From positions 1,487,501-1,551,500 of the forward strand of contig NZ_CP013910.1 of assembly GCF_001507665.1 (NCBI RefSeq): 64,000 bases of DNA. Direction: 5' to 3'. Under the pieces are notes generated by a model. The model was not told the DNA's origin, made no database searches, and was given only the letters and a program-made list of their open reading frames with translations. The translations under genes were made by a program, and so were the position numbers. Positions 26,639 through 42,310 of the stretch are shown in pieces. Within the stretch, counting starts at the first letter, position 1, and each line of letters begins with the position of its first letter. This stretch comes from Deinococcus actinosclerus. GTDB taxonomy: Bacteria; Deinococcota; Deinococci; Deinococcales; Deinococcaceae.

Positions 26639-27022
26639 TCAGCTGAGCTTCAGCGCCCGCAGCAGCGCGGGCAGCAGCGTGCCCGCCGCGACGAGCAGCG
26701 CGCCCGCCGACGCGATCAGCACGGCGGCGGCGGCGGCGTCCTTCGCCACCTTCGCCAGCGGGTGCCGCTCCGGGCTGACGAGATCCACGGTCGCCTCCAG
26801 CGCGGTGTTCACGAGTTCCAGGCTCAGCACCAGCGCGCAGGCCAGCGCCACGGGGGCGAGCGGGACGCGCAGGGCCAGCGCCGCCCCCAGCGCCAGGGCG
26901 GCGGCCCAGCACTCGATGCGGAAATTCGCCTGCGTGCGGTAGGCGTGCCGGACGCCCGCCCACGCGAACCCCGCCGAGCGCTGCCAGCGCCGCGCGTTCC
27001 AGGCCGAGCCGTCACTGCGCAT
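26639..27022 (-). CDS. dgkA: Diacylglycerol/undecaprenol kinase
   Basis: Small membrane kinase that phosphorylates diacylglycerol or, in Gram-positive relatives, undecaprenol, recycling the lipid carrier. The 127 residues contain the family core LELVNTALEATVDLVSPERHPLAKVAKDAAAAAVL and three hydrophobic helices. It begins nine bases after ybeY, so it belongs to the same transcript. An undecaprenol role would link it to the WecA-type pathway in this window; that is inference. Confidence 0.93.
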   Translation of the reverse strand: MRSDGSAWNARRWQRSAGFAWAGVRHAYRTQANFRIECWAAALALGAALALRVPLAPVALACALVLSLELVNTALEATVDLVSPERHPLAKVAKDAAAAAVLIASAGALLVAAGTLLPALLRALKLS

Positions 27023-27031
27023 GTCGGCGGC

Positions 27032-27499
27032 TCAGGCCCCGTCGGGCAGGGCCGCGCGGGCCGCGTCCCACGCGCCGTGGAAGACCGCCCACTCGGGGCC
27101 GGTCGCGCCCTCCTCGAAGCCCAGGCCCTCCGCGTGCGGATGGTCGTGCCCCACCAGATGCGTCAGGCCGTGGCTGGCCAGGAGCGCCACCTCGCGCGTC
27201 AGGCTGTGCCCGCGCGCCTCTGCCTGCCGCGCGGCGGTGTCCAGGCTGATCACGATGTCCCCCAGGTGAGGCGGGATGAACGGATCACCCGGCTCCCAGG
27301 TGGGGAAACTCAGCACGTCCGTCACGGCGTCCTCACCCCAGTGCTCGCGCTTCAGGGCGCGGATGGTGCGGTCCCCGACGAGCACGACCGTCACCTCGCG
27401 CTCCGGCACGCCGAAGTGCACCATCACCGCCTCCAGGCTCCCGCGCAGCGCGGGACGCAGACCGGCGGGGGGCGTCTTGCGGACAATCAGATCAATCAC
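27032..27499 (-). CDS. ybeY: Endoribonuclease YbeY (16S rRNA maturation)
   Basis: Zinc-dependent RNase for 16S rRNA 3' processing and ribosome quality control. The 155 residues have the hallmark HGLTHLVGHDHPH (H-x3-H-x5-H type) and DVLSFPTW near the middle. GTG 27499 is selected because TATCCT lies seven bases upstream. It follows phoH on the same strand, the usual neighbour order (phoH-ybeY-dgkA), although a hairpin separates phoH from it. Confidence 0.94.
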   Translation of the reverse strand: MIDLIVRKTPPAGLRPALRGSLEAVMVHFGVPEREVTVVLVGDRTIRALKREHWGEDAVTDVLSFPTWEPGDPFIPPHLGDIVISLDTAARQAEARGHSLTREVALLASHGLTHLVGHDHPHAEGLGFEEGATGPEWAVFHGAWDAARAALPDGA

Positions 27500-27506
27500 T
27501 CCGTAG

Positions 27507-27512
27507 AGGATA
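27507..27512 (-). promoter_or_regulatory. -10 box (TATCCT) of ybeY/dgkA, leaderless
   Basis: Seven bases from GTG 27499; gives ybeY its own promoter downstream of phoH. Confidence 0.6.
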
Positions 27513-27538
27513 GAGGATGGCTGATGGCAGATGGAAAG

Positions 27539-27564
27539 GGCCCGGCAGCTGTGCGCGCCGGGCC
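27539..27564 (-). terminator. Terminator after phoH
   Basis: GGCCCGGC and its complement, loop of ten bases, followed in the phoH-sense strand by CTTTCC. It lies 22 bases past the phoH stop. Confidence 0.65.
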
Positions 27565-27585
27565 TCCTCATCAACGATCGACTAT

Positions 27586-28655
<1,070 letters not shown>

Positions 28656-28859
28656 ATCAACTCCAGTGCGCGGGGCGCGGTCCTCGCCCGCACGGGTGGG
28701 GCGGAGGGAAGAGGGACGGAAGGGTCGTGCGGAAGGCCCGCAGTCTCGCGCACGGGCGCGGGGTCCGGGGTGCTCCCTGGCACATTGTGCGCCGCTGACG
28801 CGGGCAGCTGCATCCGCCATTTCCGCCAGTTCCTTCAGACTTGCCACCGCGCGCCCCCG

Positions 28860-28865
28860 TACACT
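28860..28865 (+). promoter_or_regulatory. -10 box (TACACT) of the aroE/kinase operon, leaderless
   Basis: Six bases before GTG 28872. Confidence 0.65.
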
Positions 28866-28871
28866 GGGCGC

Positions 28872-29725
28872 GTGACCGTCCCGGATCGACTGAAGACCCC
28901 GCGCGCCTTCCTGTTCGCGGATCCAGCGGCGCACTCGCTCTCGCCGCGCATGCATGGCGCGGCCTTCGCGCACGCCGGGCTGCGCGGCACCTACGAGGCG
29001 CGGCGCGTGAGCGCCGCCGAACTGCCCGCCGCCGTCGCGGGCCTGCGCGCGCCGGACGTGCTGGGCGCGAACCTCAGCCTGCCGCACAAGGAAGCGGCGC
29101 TGCCGCTACTCGATGCGCTCAGTGACGCCGCGCGCGCCATCGGCGCGGTGAACACCGTCATCCACGAGGCCGGGCAGCTGCGCGGCGAGAACACCGACGC
29201 GCCCGGCCTGCTGGCGGCCCTGCGCGACGCTGGCCTCGCCGAGCTCTCGCCCGGCGCGCCGGTCGTGATCCTGGGCGCCGGGGGCGCGGCGCGCGCCGCC
29301 GCCTTCGTGGCGCTGCGCGACCTGCGCCGCCCGGCCTGGATCGTGAACCGCACCCTGGAGCGCGCGCAGGCCCTCGCGGACGAGTTCCGGGCGTTCGGGG
29401 AGGTGCGGGCGGCGTCCGCCGGGGCCACGCCCTGGGACGCCGCGCCGCTGGTCATCAACGCCAGCAGCGCCGGCCTGAACGACCCCGGGCAGACCCCGCT
29501 GGACGCCGCCCTGCTGGCCCGGCTGCCGGCGGGGGCGCTCGTGTACGACATGGTCTACAAGCCCGCCGAGACCCGCCTGATGCGCGAGGCGCGCGCCCTC
29601 GGCCTGAGCGCCGACAACGGCCTGGGCATGCTGGCCCATCAGGCGCGGCTGGCCTTCCGCGCCTGGACGGGCGCGGACGTGCCCGCCCACGTGTTCCTGG
29701 ACGCCCTGCGGCCCCCGGAGCCCGC

Positions 29726-29729
<4 letters not shown>
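28872..29729 (+). CDS. aroE: Shikimate dehydrogenase
   Basis: NADP-dependent reduction of 3-dehydroshikimate in the chorismate pathway. The 285 residues show SLSPRMHGAAFAHAGL (substrate site), NLSLPHKEAALPLLD (catalytic Lys in PHK), GAVNTVI, GENTDAPGLL, the Rossmann loop ILGAGGAARAAAF, the NRT NADP clamp, and DMVYKPAETRLM. The start is the GTG that follows the -10 box; 77 more upstream codons are open but lie across the promoter. Its stop overlaps the next start as GTGA. Confidence 0.96.
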
Positions 29730-33036
<3,307 letters not shown>

Positions 33037-33040
<4 letters not shown>

Positions 33041-34371
33041 GCGACGCCCTGCCCGTCAGCGGCGCGCCCCTGCGCGTCCTGCACCTCGAAGACAGCGAAC
33101 TCGACCATGAACTCGTCACCATGCACGTGGAGGCCGAGCTGCCCTGGCCGGTCGAGTTCACGCGCGTCGAGGACGAACCGGCCTTCCTGAGCGCCCTGAG
33201 CAGCGTGCAGCCCCACCTGATCCTGAGCGACTTCGCGCTGCCCAGCTACGACGGCCTGAGCGCCTACCGCGCCGCGCACGTGCGGGTGCCCAGCGTGCCG
33301 TTCATCATCGTGACCGGCGCCATGGGCGAGGAGACGGCCGTGGACACCCTGCGCGAGGGCGTCACCGACTACATCCTCAAGCAGCGGCTCGAGCGGTTGC
33401 CGTCCAGCATCCGCCGCGCCATGAACGAGGTCGAGTCGCGCATCCAGCGTGAGCGGGCCGAGCGGGAGATCCGCGCCCTGAACGAACGCCTGCGCGCCCG
33501 ACTGGACGAGGTCGAGCGGCTGCGTAACACCGCCGAACGCCAGAGCCAGCGCCTGGAAATCCAGGCCAAGCAGCTCGAGGAGGCCCTGAACCTCCAGAAG
33601 ACCTTCCTGGCCGAGACCAGCCACGAACTGCGCACCCCCCTGACGGCCCTGCACGGCTACCTGCGCCGCGCCGAACGCGAGGCCGGCGGCAGCCAGACCC
33701 TCCAGGACGCGCAGCGCGTCGCGGAGAACATGACCCGCCTCGTGAACGACCTGCTGCAACTCTCGCGCGGGGAACTCGTGCAGAGCATCGAGATGCACTT
33801 CACGAACCTCGGGAACCTGCTGCGGCAGGTGGGCCGCGACTACGGCGTGCAGGCCCCGGACGGCAACTACGAGATCGTGGGCGACCCCGGGCGCCTCACC
33901 CAGGTGTTCGTGAACCTGGTGTCGAACGCGATCCGCGTGACCGGCAACGCCGGCCTGGTGCAGCTGGAGGTCGAGCCGCGTGCCGGCGAGATCGAGGTGC
34001 GGGTCGTGGATCACGGTCCCGGCGTGCCCGACGCCGTCAAACCCCGCATCTTCGACAAGTTCTACCGCGGCAAGGAGGCCGGGTCGGCCGGCCTGGGCCT
34101 GACCATCGCGCAGCAGGTCGTCACGGCGCACGGCGGCACCATCGACGTGATCGACACGCCGGGCGGCGGGGCCACCTTCCGGGTGCGCCTGCCCGAACTG
34201 GAGGACGACGAGCCCGAGGACGACCTGAGCAGCGACCTGACCCTCAGCGAGAGCGAACTGGACGCCCTGACCGAGACGTCGCTGCGCGAAGGCGAGCGTG
34301 AGGAGACAGGGGCGGACGGTACAGAGACCCGGACAGGGCCGAGCGGCGTGCGCCCGGACGCGCTAGCGTGA
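33037..34371 (+). CDS. Receiver-first hybrid: response regulator domain fused to a histidine kinase
   Basis: The 444 residues start with a receiver domain (acidic pair E18/D19, phospho-acceptor Asp65 in LILSDFALP, then VTGAMG and YILKQR). A long coiled coil (about 130-185), a HisKA domain with His196 (SHELRTPL), an HATPase domain (NLVSNAIRVTG, HGPGVPD, GLGLTIAQQVV) and an acidic C-terminal tail of about 60 residues follow. It probably takes phosphate from the preceding kinase and controls its own kinase half. ATG 33037 overlaps the upstream stop (ATGA). No DNA-binding domain is present, so the final output lies elsewhere. Confidence 0.93.
34364..34369 (+). promoter_or_regulatory. -10 box (TAGCGT) of the OsmC-family gene, leaderless
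   Basis: Six bases before ATG 34376, and overlapping the stop codon of the receiver kinase. Confidence 0.55.
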
Positions 34372-34375
34372 GGGC

Positions 34376-34774
34376 ATGAAGAAGACCCTGAACGTCACCT
34401 GGCTCGGCGAGCAGCGTTACCTGGGCGTCAGCGAGAGCGGCCACCAGCTCCTGATCGACAACAGCCCCACCAAGATCGGCGTGTCCCCCATGGAGGCCCT
34501 GCTGGGCGCCCTGGCCACCTGCACCGCCTACGACGTGGTCGAGATCATGAAAAAACGCCGCACGCCCCTGGCGAGCTACCGCATTGAGGTCGAGGGCGAG
34601 CGCGCCGACACCGACCCCAAGCGCTACACGACCATCACCGTGCGCCACATCGCCAGTGGTGAGGGTGTCACCGAGGACGCGCTGAGCAAGGCGGCGCACC
34701 TCAGCCACGAGAAGTACTGCTCCGTGGCGGCCAGCCTGAACAGCGACATCAGCGTGGAAACCCGCGTCGAGTAA
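34376..34774 (+). CDS. OsmC/Ohr-family protein
   Basis: OsmC-fold thiol peroxidase of organic hydroperoxide defence, or a relative. The 132 residues carry PTKIGVSPMEALLGALATCTAYDVV with the first conserved Cys, and later the second Cys in HEKYCSVAASL. It fits the YhfA/OsmC subfamily rather than Ohr by length and spacing. It is only four bases past the kinase gene but has its own -10 box. Confidence 0.9.
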   Translation: MKKTLNVTWLGEQRYLGVSESGHQLLIDNSPTKIGVSPMEALLGALATCTAYDVVEIMKKRRTPLASYRIEVEGERADTDPKRYTTITVRHIASGEGVTEDALSKAAHLSHEKYCSVAASLNSDISVETRVE

Positions 34775-34785
34775 GCCGGGCCCGA

Positions 34786-34826
34786 ACGAGGGGGCCGCAC
34801 CGGACATGCCGGTGCGGCCCCCTCGT
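34786..34826. terminator. Bidirectional terminator
   Basis: Perfect 18-bp inverted repeat (ACGAGGGGGCCGCACCGG) with a five-base loop between the convergent OsmC and aminotransferase genes. Confidence 0.8.
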
Positions 34827-34836
34827 CCAGCTGGCG

Positions 34837-36135
34837 TCAGGCTGGAACGGTCATGGCCAGCAGCGCCCGGTCCAGACGTTCGAGCAGCAGGTTCACCTCG
34901 GCGGCCGTGATGCTCAGGGGCGGCCCCAGCAGCAGGTGATCGCCGCGCACGCCGTCCACCGCGCCGGAGCCCGGGTAGGTCAGCAGGCCCTCCTCGCGCG
35001 CGGCGGCAGCCACCCGTTCGGCCAGCCCGGGCCGTTCGGAGGCCTGCCCGGTCGCCGGATCGCCCAGCACCACGCCCAGCAGCAGCCCCTGCCCACGCAC
35101 CGCCAGGACCTGCGGGTGCCGCGCCTTCAGGCCCTCCAGACCGGACAGGAGCTGCGCGCCGCGCTCGCGGGCCGCCTGCACCAGACCCTCCTGCTCGACG
35201 ATGTCCAGGACGCTCAGCCCTGCCGCCACGCTGACCGGATGACCGGCGTACGTGAAGCCGTGCTTGAAGGCGCCGCTGCCACCCATGACCGTGTCGTAGA
35301 TCGGCGGGCTGGCCATCAGGCCTGCCAGGGGCGCGTAGCCCGCCGCCAGCCCCTTGCCCAGCACCACGATGTCCGGCGTGACATCCCCGTCCAGGCGCAC
35401 GGCCAGCGGCGCGCCGCAGCGGCCCATCCCGCTCATGACCTCGTCCGCGACGAACAGCACGCCGTACTCCCGGCAGATCGCCGCGATCCGCGCGTGGTAC
35501 CCGGCGTTCGGGGCGAGCGCCGCGTCCGACGCGCCCACCACCGGCTCGCAGATGAACGCCGCGACGGACTCCGGCCCGGCGTCCTCCAGCACCGCGCGCA
35601 GCCGCTCGGCGTCCTCCTCGCCGCTCAGGGTCGGGTCGGGTTTCGGCATCTTCGGCCAGGCATCCTCGCGGATCAGGGGCGCGTACACCTCGCGCCGCGC
35701 GCCCATCCCCGACGCGGCCAGCGCGCCCAGCGACGCCCCGTGGTAACTGGGCACTCGCGTGATCACCTTGAAGCGCCCCGGCTCGCCCCGCTCGACGTGG
35801 TACTGGCGGGCCAGCTTGATCGCGCTCTCGTTCGCCTCGGAGCCCCCCGACACCGCCCAGAAGCGGAAGGCGGGCAGGCTCAGGAAGTCCGCGAGGCGCG
35901 ACGCGTACGCCTCCAGCACGTCACTCGTGAGCTGCGAGCCGTGCACAAACGCCAGCCGCGACGCCTGCGCGGCCATCGCCTGCGCTACGGCCGCCCGCCC
36001 ATGCCCGATGTTCGCCACGAGCGCCCCGGACGACCCGTCCAGGAACGACCGGCCGTCCTGCGTCTCGATGAACACGCCCCCGGCGCGCACGGCGACCGGG
36101 TACGACTTGCTGCTGCGGTAGAACACGTTCGACAT
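34837..36135 (-). CDS. Class III (PLP-dependent) aminotransferase
   Basis: Omega-type transaminase acting on a terminal amine or omega-amino acid. The 432 residues have DGSSGALVANIGHGR near the start, the FVADEVMSGMGRCGAPLA box with the PLP-contacting Asp, and the lysine in DIVVLGKGLAAGYAPLAG. ATG 36135 was chosen because AAAGGA lies six bases upstream; a much longer open frame upstream crosses the DinB gene. Candidate substrates include beta-alanine, taurine or putrescine-type amines; the sequence does not decide. Confidence 0.9.
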   Translation of the reverse strand: MSNVFYRSSKSYPVAVRAGGVFIETQDGRSFLDGSSGALVANIGHGRAAVAQAMAAQASRLAFVHGSQLTSDVLEAYASRLADFLSLPAFRFWAVSGGSEANESAIKLARQYHVERGEPGRFKVITRVPSYHGASLGALAASGMGARREVYAPLIREDAWPKMPKPDPTLSGEEDAERLRAVLEDAGPESVAAFICEPVVGASDAALAPNAGYHARIAAICREYGVLFVADEVMSGMGRCGAPLAVRLDGDVTPDIVVLGKGLAAGYAPLAGLMASPPIYDTVMGGSGAFKHGFTYAGHPVSVAAGLSVLDIVEQEGLVQAARERGAQLLSGLEGLKARHPQVLAVRGQGLLLGVVLGDPATGQASERPGLAERVAAAAREEGLLTYPGSGAVDGVRGDHLLLGPPLSITAAEVNLLLERLDRALLAMTVPA

Positions 36136-36170
36136 AACTATCCTTTCCGGCCCGCGCGGGGGCCGGGTCT

Positions 36171-36671
<501 letters not shown>

Positions 36672-36714
36672 GTGGCTAGTGTCCCAGATTGAGGCGAGAA
36701 ACGAGAATGGGCGG

Positions 36715-37062
36715 ATGGAACCCCAACAGTCCGACAAGGTCACGACCCTGTCCGACCTGGGCCTGCGCCTGCGCCGCGCGGCGGACATCCCGGCCCTGAT
36801 TGGCGCGCTGTACGGTCAGCCGGGGCTGCTGCTGCGCGACACCGACCTGGGCCCCGACTTCCTGAACCTGCGTACGGGCCTGCTGGGTGAGCTGTTCCAG
36901 AAGTTCGTGAACTACCGCCTGCCCGTCGCGGTGGTCGTGCCCGACCCGGCCCGGTACGGCGAGCGCTTCGCGGAACTCGCCCGCGAGCACGCCCGCCATC
37001 CACTCATCCGCTTCGTGCCGGGCGAGGCGGCGGGGCGGGCGTGGCTGCGTGGGCAACCCTGA
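36715..37062 (+). CDS. DUF4180 family protein
   Basis: Function unknown. The 115 residues have the DUF4180 pattern: a short LLLRDTDLGPDFLNLRTGLLGELFQKFVNYRLPVAVVVP block, then RYGERFAELAREH and a final FVPGEAAGRAWL helix. ATG 36715 follows GAGAAT by six bases. The alternative start 21 codons upstream would run into the DinB gene's promoter. Confidence 0.8.
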   Translation: MEPQQSDKVTTLSDLGLRLRRAADIPALIGALYGQPGLLLRDTDLGPDFLNLRTGLLGELFQKFVNYRLPVAVVVPDPARYGERFAELAREHARHPLIRFVPGEAAGRAWLRGQP

Positions 37063-37080
37063 CCACAGCCCGCGTACCCG

Positions 37081-37219
37081 GTCATCTGGATTCCGTCTGT
37101 TTCGTTGACAACCCGGCAGAGCACCGGGTTGCCCACTCCACGCCCGGAATCCTCTGGGCTCCCACTCGCGTCCGCTCGGATTGAACGGTTTTTGCCAGAC
37201 CATTCAATCGGAGTGGGCA

Positions 37220-37222
<3 letters not shown>
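37081..37222 (+). repeat. Dispersed intergenic repeat, copy A
   Basis: About 142 bases, sharing most positions with 44944-45072. Conserved parts are GTCATCYGGATTCCG at the left, TGTTTCRTTGACRACCCGGC followed by CRGGTT-type pairing arms, GGTTGCCCA, and a right end with ATTGAA/TTCAAT complementarity and a terminal ATCA. The outer ends are loosely complementary (TCATCYGGA against TGATSC). The last three bases (37220-37222, TCA) are the reverse complement of the pruA stop codon. Confidence 0.75.
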
Positions 37223-38797
<1,575 letters not shown>

Positions 38798-38945
38798 ACG
38801 GACCTCCTTGCGGTTGCCGCGAGGCTAACACACCCGCCCCGGGGCAGGGAAACACGCTGTCAGACGCTCAAAATGCCTGACCGGGAGGTTCGGCGCAGGT
38901 GGCGAAACGCGCCCCAGACCTGTCAATTGAAAGGTGGCCGTTTGG

Positions 38946-38984
38946 GGCTGCACGCGGGCGCGGCGGCGCTGCCGGCGTGCAGCC
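38946..38984 (-). terminator. Hairpin downstream of the ROK kinase gene
   Basis: GGCTGCACGC and its complement with a 19-base loop, about 70 bases past the ROK stop. The rest of 38798-39052 shows no gene. Confidence 0.5.
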
Positions 38985-39052
38985 GCACTGGCGGGCGCCG
39001 CGAGGGTGGCCCCCGGGCTGGTCCGCCGACCGGCCGGTCCGGTCGCCCGGCC

Positions 39053-40009
39053 TCAGACCATGCCGGCTGCCGCGCGCTGGGCAGACCGCTGCGCCCACAG
39101 CGCCGCGCCGATCAGCCCGGCGTCCGCGCCCAGCGCCGCGTGCACCACCTCGGGCCGGTAGCGCTCCGGGAACGCCGCCAGCGCCTCCTGCACCCGCGAC
39201 CGGTAGCCGGGGCGCAGGCCCACGCTGCCGCCCAGCGCCACGCGCGTCACGCCGAGCAGCGCGGCGATGTCCGCGATCTTCCACGCCAGTCCCGCCGCCG
39301 AGTGCCGGTACTCCGCGTCCGCCGCCGCGTCCCCGGCGTCGGCGGCGTCACACAGGGCGCGGGCGTCCGCGAAGCCCAGCGCTGCGGCGCGGGCGTTCAG
39401 GGCCGTGCCGCTCGACTCGAACTCCAGCGGCGCGAGCGCCCCGGCCGGGGTGGGCGCCCCCGCGTGCCACCGCGCCGGGACACTCACGAAGCCCAGCTCG
39501 GCGTCCAGGCCGTTGCCTGCCAGATGCAGCTGTCCGCCCAGCACCAGCCCCGCGCCCACGCCCGTGCTGACGGTCACGAACATGAACTCGGTGGTGCCCA
39601 CGCCCGCCCCCGCCGCGAACTCGCCCCACGCGGCGGCCCGCGCGTCGTTCAGCGCGGCGCACGGCCGGCCCAGCCCCGCGCCCAGCCGCTCGGCCAGGGG
39701 AATGTCCACCCAGCCGGGAAAGGTATGGGCCGCAGTGGCCGTCACGCGGCCCCGCGCCACCGCGCCCGCGCAGGCCACCCCCACGGCCTCCGCCCGCGCG
39801 GCCAGGGGCCGGGCCAGCTCCAGCGCCGCCGCGATCACCGCCTCCGGCGTCGCCGGGCGGGGCGTGCGGGCCTCCACGCGCTCCAGCACCCGCCCGCCCT
39901 GCACGAGCGCGGCGCGCATGCTCGTCCCCCCGATATCCAGGGCCAGCACGGGAGCCAGGGCTGGCAGGGGAGAGGTGTCAGCGGGGCGGTCAGTCAGGGG
40001 GCCGGTCAC
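39053..40009 (-). CDS. ROK-family sugar kinase or regulator-like protein without zinc motif
   Basis: Probably a cytoplasmic hexokinase-type enzyme (glucose, ManNAc or GlcNAc). The 318 residues have the phosphate-1 loop LALDIGGTSMRAALV, a LNDARAAAWGE segment with the catalytic Asp, the STGVGAGLVLGGQLHLAGNGLDAELGF loop, and a C-terminal VALGGSVGL. The CxCGxxGCxE zinc box normal for the ROK family is missing; VPARWH and a Pro-rich stretch occupy the place. No N-terminal DNA-binding region. It starts at GTG 40009 behind CAGAAT. Confidence 0.82.
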   Translation of the reverse strand: MTGPLTDRPADTSPLPALAPVLALDIGGTSMRAALVQGGRVLERVEARTPRPATPEAVIAAALELARPLAARAEAVGVACAGAVARGRVTATAAHTFPGWVDIPLAERLGAGLGRPCAALNDARAAAWGEFAAGAGVGTTEFMFVTVSTGVGAGLVLGGQLHLAGNGLDAELGFVSVPARWHAGAPTPAGALAPLEFESSGTALNARAAALGFADARALCDAADAGDAAADAEYRHSAAGLAWKIADIAALLGVTRVALGGSVGLRPGYRSRVQEALAAFPERYRPEVVHAALGADAGLIGAALWAQRSAQRAAAGMV

Positions 40010-40015
40010 GCGCGC

Positions 40016-40021
40016 ATTCTG
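40016..40021 (-). promoter_or_regulatory. Probable -10 box (CAGAAT) of the ROK gene
   Basis: Six bases from GTG 40009; first base off consensus. Confidence 0.45.
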
Positions 40022-40052
40022 GCATCCCCGGCTCTCCGCATCTGCCGGCCGG

Positions 40053-41126
40053 CTAGCGCGCGTCCAGGGCCTTCAGTGCCGCCACCCGGTCGGCCGTGAC
40101 CGGATGCGAGCGGAAGATGTCCAGCCACGTCGGCTCGCTGTCCCGCGCGTCCGGTCCGCGTGCGCCGGCCTCCAGCCGGGTCAGGATGTCCTGAAGGGGC
40201 TTCGTGGTGCCGTAGCGGCCCCGCATGAAGTCCGCCGAGACGCGGTCGGCCTCGGCCTCGGCCGCGCGCGAGTAGCCGCCGCGCAGGATCGCCGCCGGCA
40301 CCGCCGCCGCGAAGGTACTCGCACTGACAAGGTCCCCGGTGAGCAGGGTCGTGACCAGCCCCAGCCCCAGCCCCTGGTACACCGTGGCCAGCCCGTGCCG
40401 CCGCGTGACGTGCCCGGTCTCGTGCGCCAGGACGCCCAGCAGCTCGCGGTCACTGCGGGCCAGGGCCACGAGCTGATCCGTCATGACGATCGTGCCGTTC
40501 GGCAGGGCGAAGGCGTTCGACCCCACGCCCGCCTCTCCGCCCGGTTTACCGTCACGCAGCAGCAGCCGGTACGGGTACCCGCCCCCCGCCCAGCCCTGCA
40601 CCTGCCGGAATTCGCGTTGCAGCTGCGCCTGCCGCTCGCGGGGCAGTCCACTGGGCCCGATGAAATCCTGTTCTTCCAGAAAGCGCAGCGTCTGCGCGTC
40701 GAAAGACGCCAGCACGCCCCGGGGCGTGACGCGCGCCGCCTGCGTCGCCAGCGCCGGAATACCCCACACGGTGAAGCCCCCCAGCAGGGCGAACGCCAGC
40801 GCCACCGCCGCCAGCGCGCTTCCCCAGTGGGCTTCGAGCCACGCCACGCCCCGGAGCGCGCGGTTACGCCCGCTGGCCCGTTCCCAGGCGAGCAGCGGGG
40901 CGAAGTCGGTCGTCTCGAACCTCGCCCCGCCGGGCAGGTGGATCACCCGCCGCACCCCGGGCACCGGTGGGTCCACCCGCAGGGCCCCGGCCTGAATCGA
41001 GTGAGACTCGCCGTCCAGCGTGAGCCACGCCGGGTCGCCTAGCGTGAGCGTCGCGGCTCGGTCGCGGCTGCTGTGGCCGTCGAAGTACACGCCGCGCAGG
41101 GTGACGGCCGGCGGCGGCCGGGTCAT
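40053..41126 (-). CDS. M48-family zinc metalloprotease with N-terminal domain of the DUF7092 type
   Basis: Membrane-anchored HtpX/Oma1-like protease. The 357 residues have a small N-terminal beta domain (GVYFDGHSSRDRAATLTL), a transmembrane helix near 100-122, the HETGH zinc site, a second hydrophobic stretch after it, and the third ligand Glu in EAEADRVSADF, then a final DIFRSHPVTADRVAAL region. ATG 41126 overlaps the stop of the DUF898 gene by one base. The pairing of M48 peptidases with DUF898 membrane proteins is common. Confidence 0.9.
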   Translation of the reverse strand: MTRPPPAVTLRGVYFDGHSSRDRAATLTLGDPAWLTLDGESHSIQAGALRVDPPVPGVRRVIHLPGGARFETTDFAPLLAWERASGRNRALRGVAWLEAHWGSALAAVALAFALLGGFTVWGIPALATQAARVTPRGVLASFDAQTLRFLEEQDFIGPSGLPRERQAQLQREFRQVQGWAGGGYPYRLLLRDGKPGGEAGVGSNAFALPNGTIVMTDQLVALARSDRELLGVLAHETGHVTRRHGLATVYQGLGLGLVTTLLTGDLVSASTFAAAVPAAILRGGYSRAAEAEADRVSADFMRGRYGTTKPLQDILTRLEAGARGPDARDSEPTWLDIFRSHPVTADRVAALKALDAR

Positions 41127-42304
41127 CAGAAGCCCACCTGGATGTCGAGGAGTTCCGTGGCGGCCTCGCCCAGCGCCGTGCCGGGCCGCTGCGCCTGCCC
41201 CCGGAAGTGGTCGAGGTCGGTGATCGTGCGGACATGCACGCCGTCCAGGACGTAGCGCGTGCGGCGGATGGCGGCCCACGGGGTCGCCAGACCCAGCGTG
41301 ACGACCTGCGCGAGGCTGTTCGTGACGCTCAGCCACACCAGCCCCCAGGGACTGAAGGTGGCGCCCGAGCGCACCACGCCGCCCAGCTCGGCGTTGTTCA
41401 GTACGTACTTCATGGTCGCGCCGCGCACGTACTGCCACGCCACCACGTACAGCAGCAGGAACGACACGTACGCCACTGCCGCGAAGATCGCCCAGGTCGT
41501 GCCCGACACCCGCTCCCACAGCTCGCCCGTCCCGGCGGTCAGTTCACCGCTCAGGGTCGACCACGCGGCGGCCACCACGCCGCCCAGCAGCAGCGCGACC
41601 ACGCCCCCGACGAGACTGAGGCCCAGCGACGTCAGCCCGATCAGGTAGAACGGCGCGACATCCCCCCGGAAGTGCCCGCGCGCCTGCCCGTACCCCAGCC
41701 CCTTCACCTGATACTGCCGTTGCATGAACCACGCCCACGGCAGCGCGAAGATGCCCGCGACGCTGGCGGCGAGGTTCGCCGCGCCGTACGCCACGTACGA
41801 CTCGCCCGCCGACCCGTGGAACGAGAAGTTCAGCCCCCGGTGAAAGGTGTTCGCGGCCTGGAAGCGCAGCGAGCGCCACACCAGCCACGGGTACAGGCCC
41901 ACGTACGCCAGCAGCAGCGGCAGCCCCAGCCAGTACAGTTCCCGCTGCATGGCGAAGCTGTACAGCACGAACAGCGCGCCCACCAGCAGGTACCCACGCA
42001 GCAGCGCCGCCGGGTTGGCGCGGTACTCGAAGTTCTGCCCGTCCAGCCACGTATGCCCGTAGAAGTACTGCCGCGTCCGCACGCGCGCCCACGGCAGGTA
42101 GAGGCCCAGCGTCACGAGCGTCAGCGCGACGTTCACGATCCACAGCCGGAAGTACTCCCCCGCGCTGCCCGTGAACCGCAGGTCGTGCCGGACGACGTTC
42201 GGCCGGGCCGCGCCGTCCTCGGGCACCCGGGCGACGGGCGGTCCGGGCAGGAGTACCTCGTGACGGCCCAGCGGGCGCGGGTCTGGCAGCGGGAACTCAC
42301 TCAT
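41126..42304 (-). CDS. DUF898 (YjgN-like) integral membrane protein
   Basis: The 392 residues have about ten helices arranged as two related halves, each beginning with F-x-GSAGE (FTGSAGEYFRLWIVN and FHGSAGESYVAYGA), followed by LPWA-x-x-RQY-type segments. This repeat is the DUF898 mark; function is unknown, although it often travels with an M48 protease as here. ATG 42304 is six bases from TACCAT, indicating a leaderless message. Confidence 0.88.
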   Translation of the reverse strand: MSEFPLPDPRPLGRHEVLLPGPPVARVPEDGAARPNVVRHDLRFTGSAGEYFRLWIVNVALTLVTLGLYLPWARVRTRQYFYGHTWLDGQNFEYRANPAALLRGYLLVGALFVLYSFAMQRELYWLGLPLLLAYVGLYPWLVWRSLRFQAANTFHRGLNFSFHGSAGESYVAYGAANLAASVAGIFALPWAWFMQRQYQVKGLGYGQARGHFRGDVAPFYLIGLTSLGLSLVGGVVALLLGGVVAAAWSTLSGELTAGTGELWERVSGTTWAIFAAVAYVSFLLLYVVAWQYVRGATMKYVLNNAELGGVVRSGATFSPWGLVWLSVTNSLAQVVTLGLATPWAAIRRTRYVLDGVHVRTITDLDHFRGQAQRPGTALGEAATELLDIQVGF

Positions 42305-42310
42305 GCCCCC

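Noticed and set aside
27500..27540. Short GATGGCTGATGGCAGATGG repeat near ybeY as a third dispersed element
   Set aside because: It does not match the 66-base core of the other repeat and could be simple sequence; too short to call.
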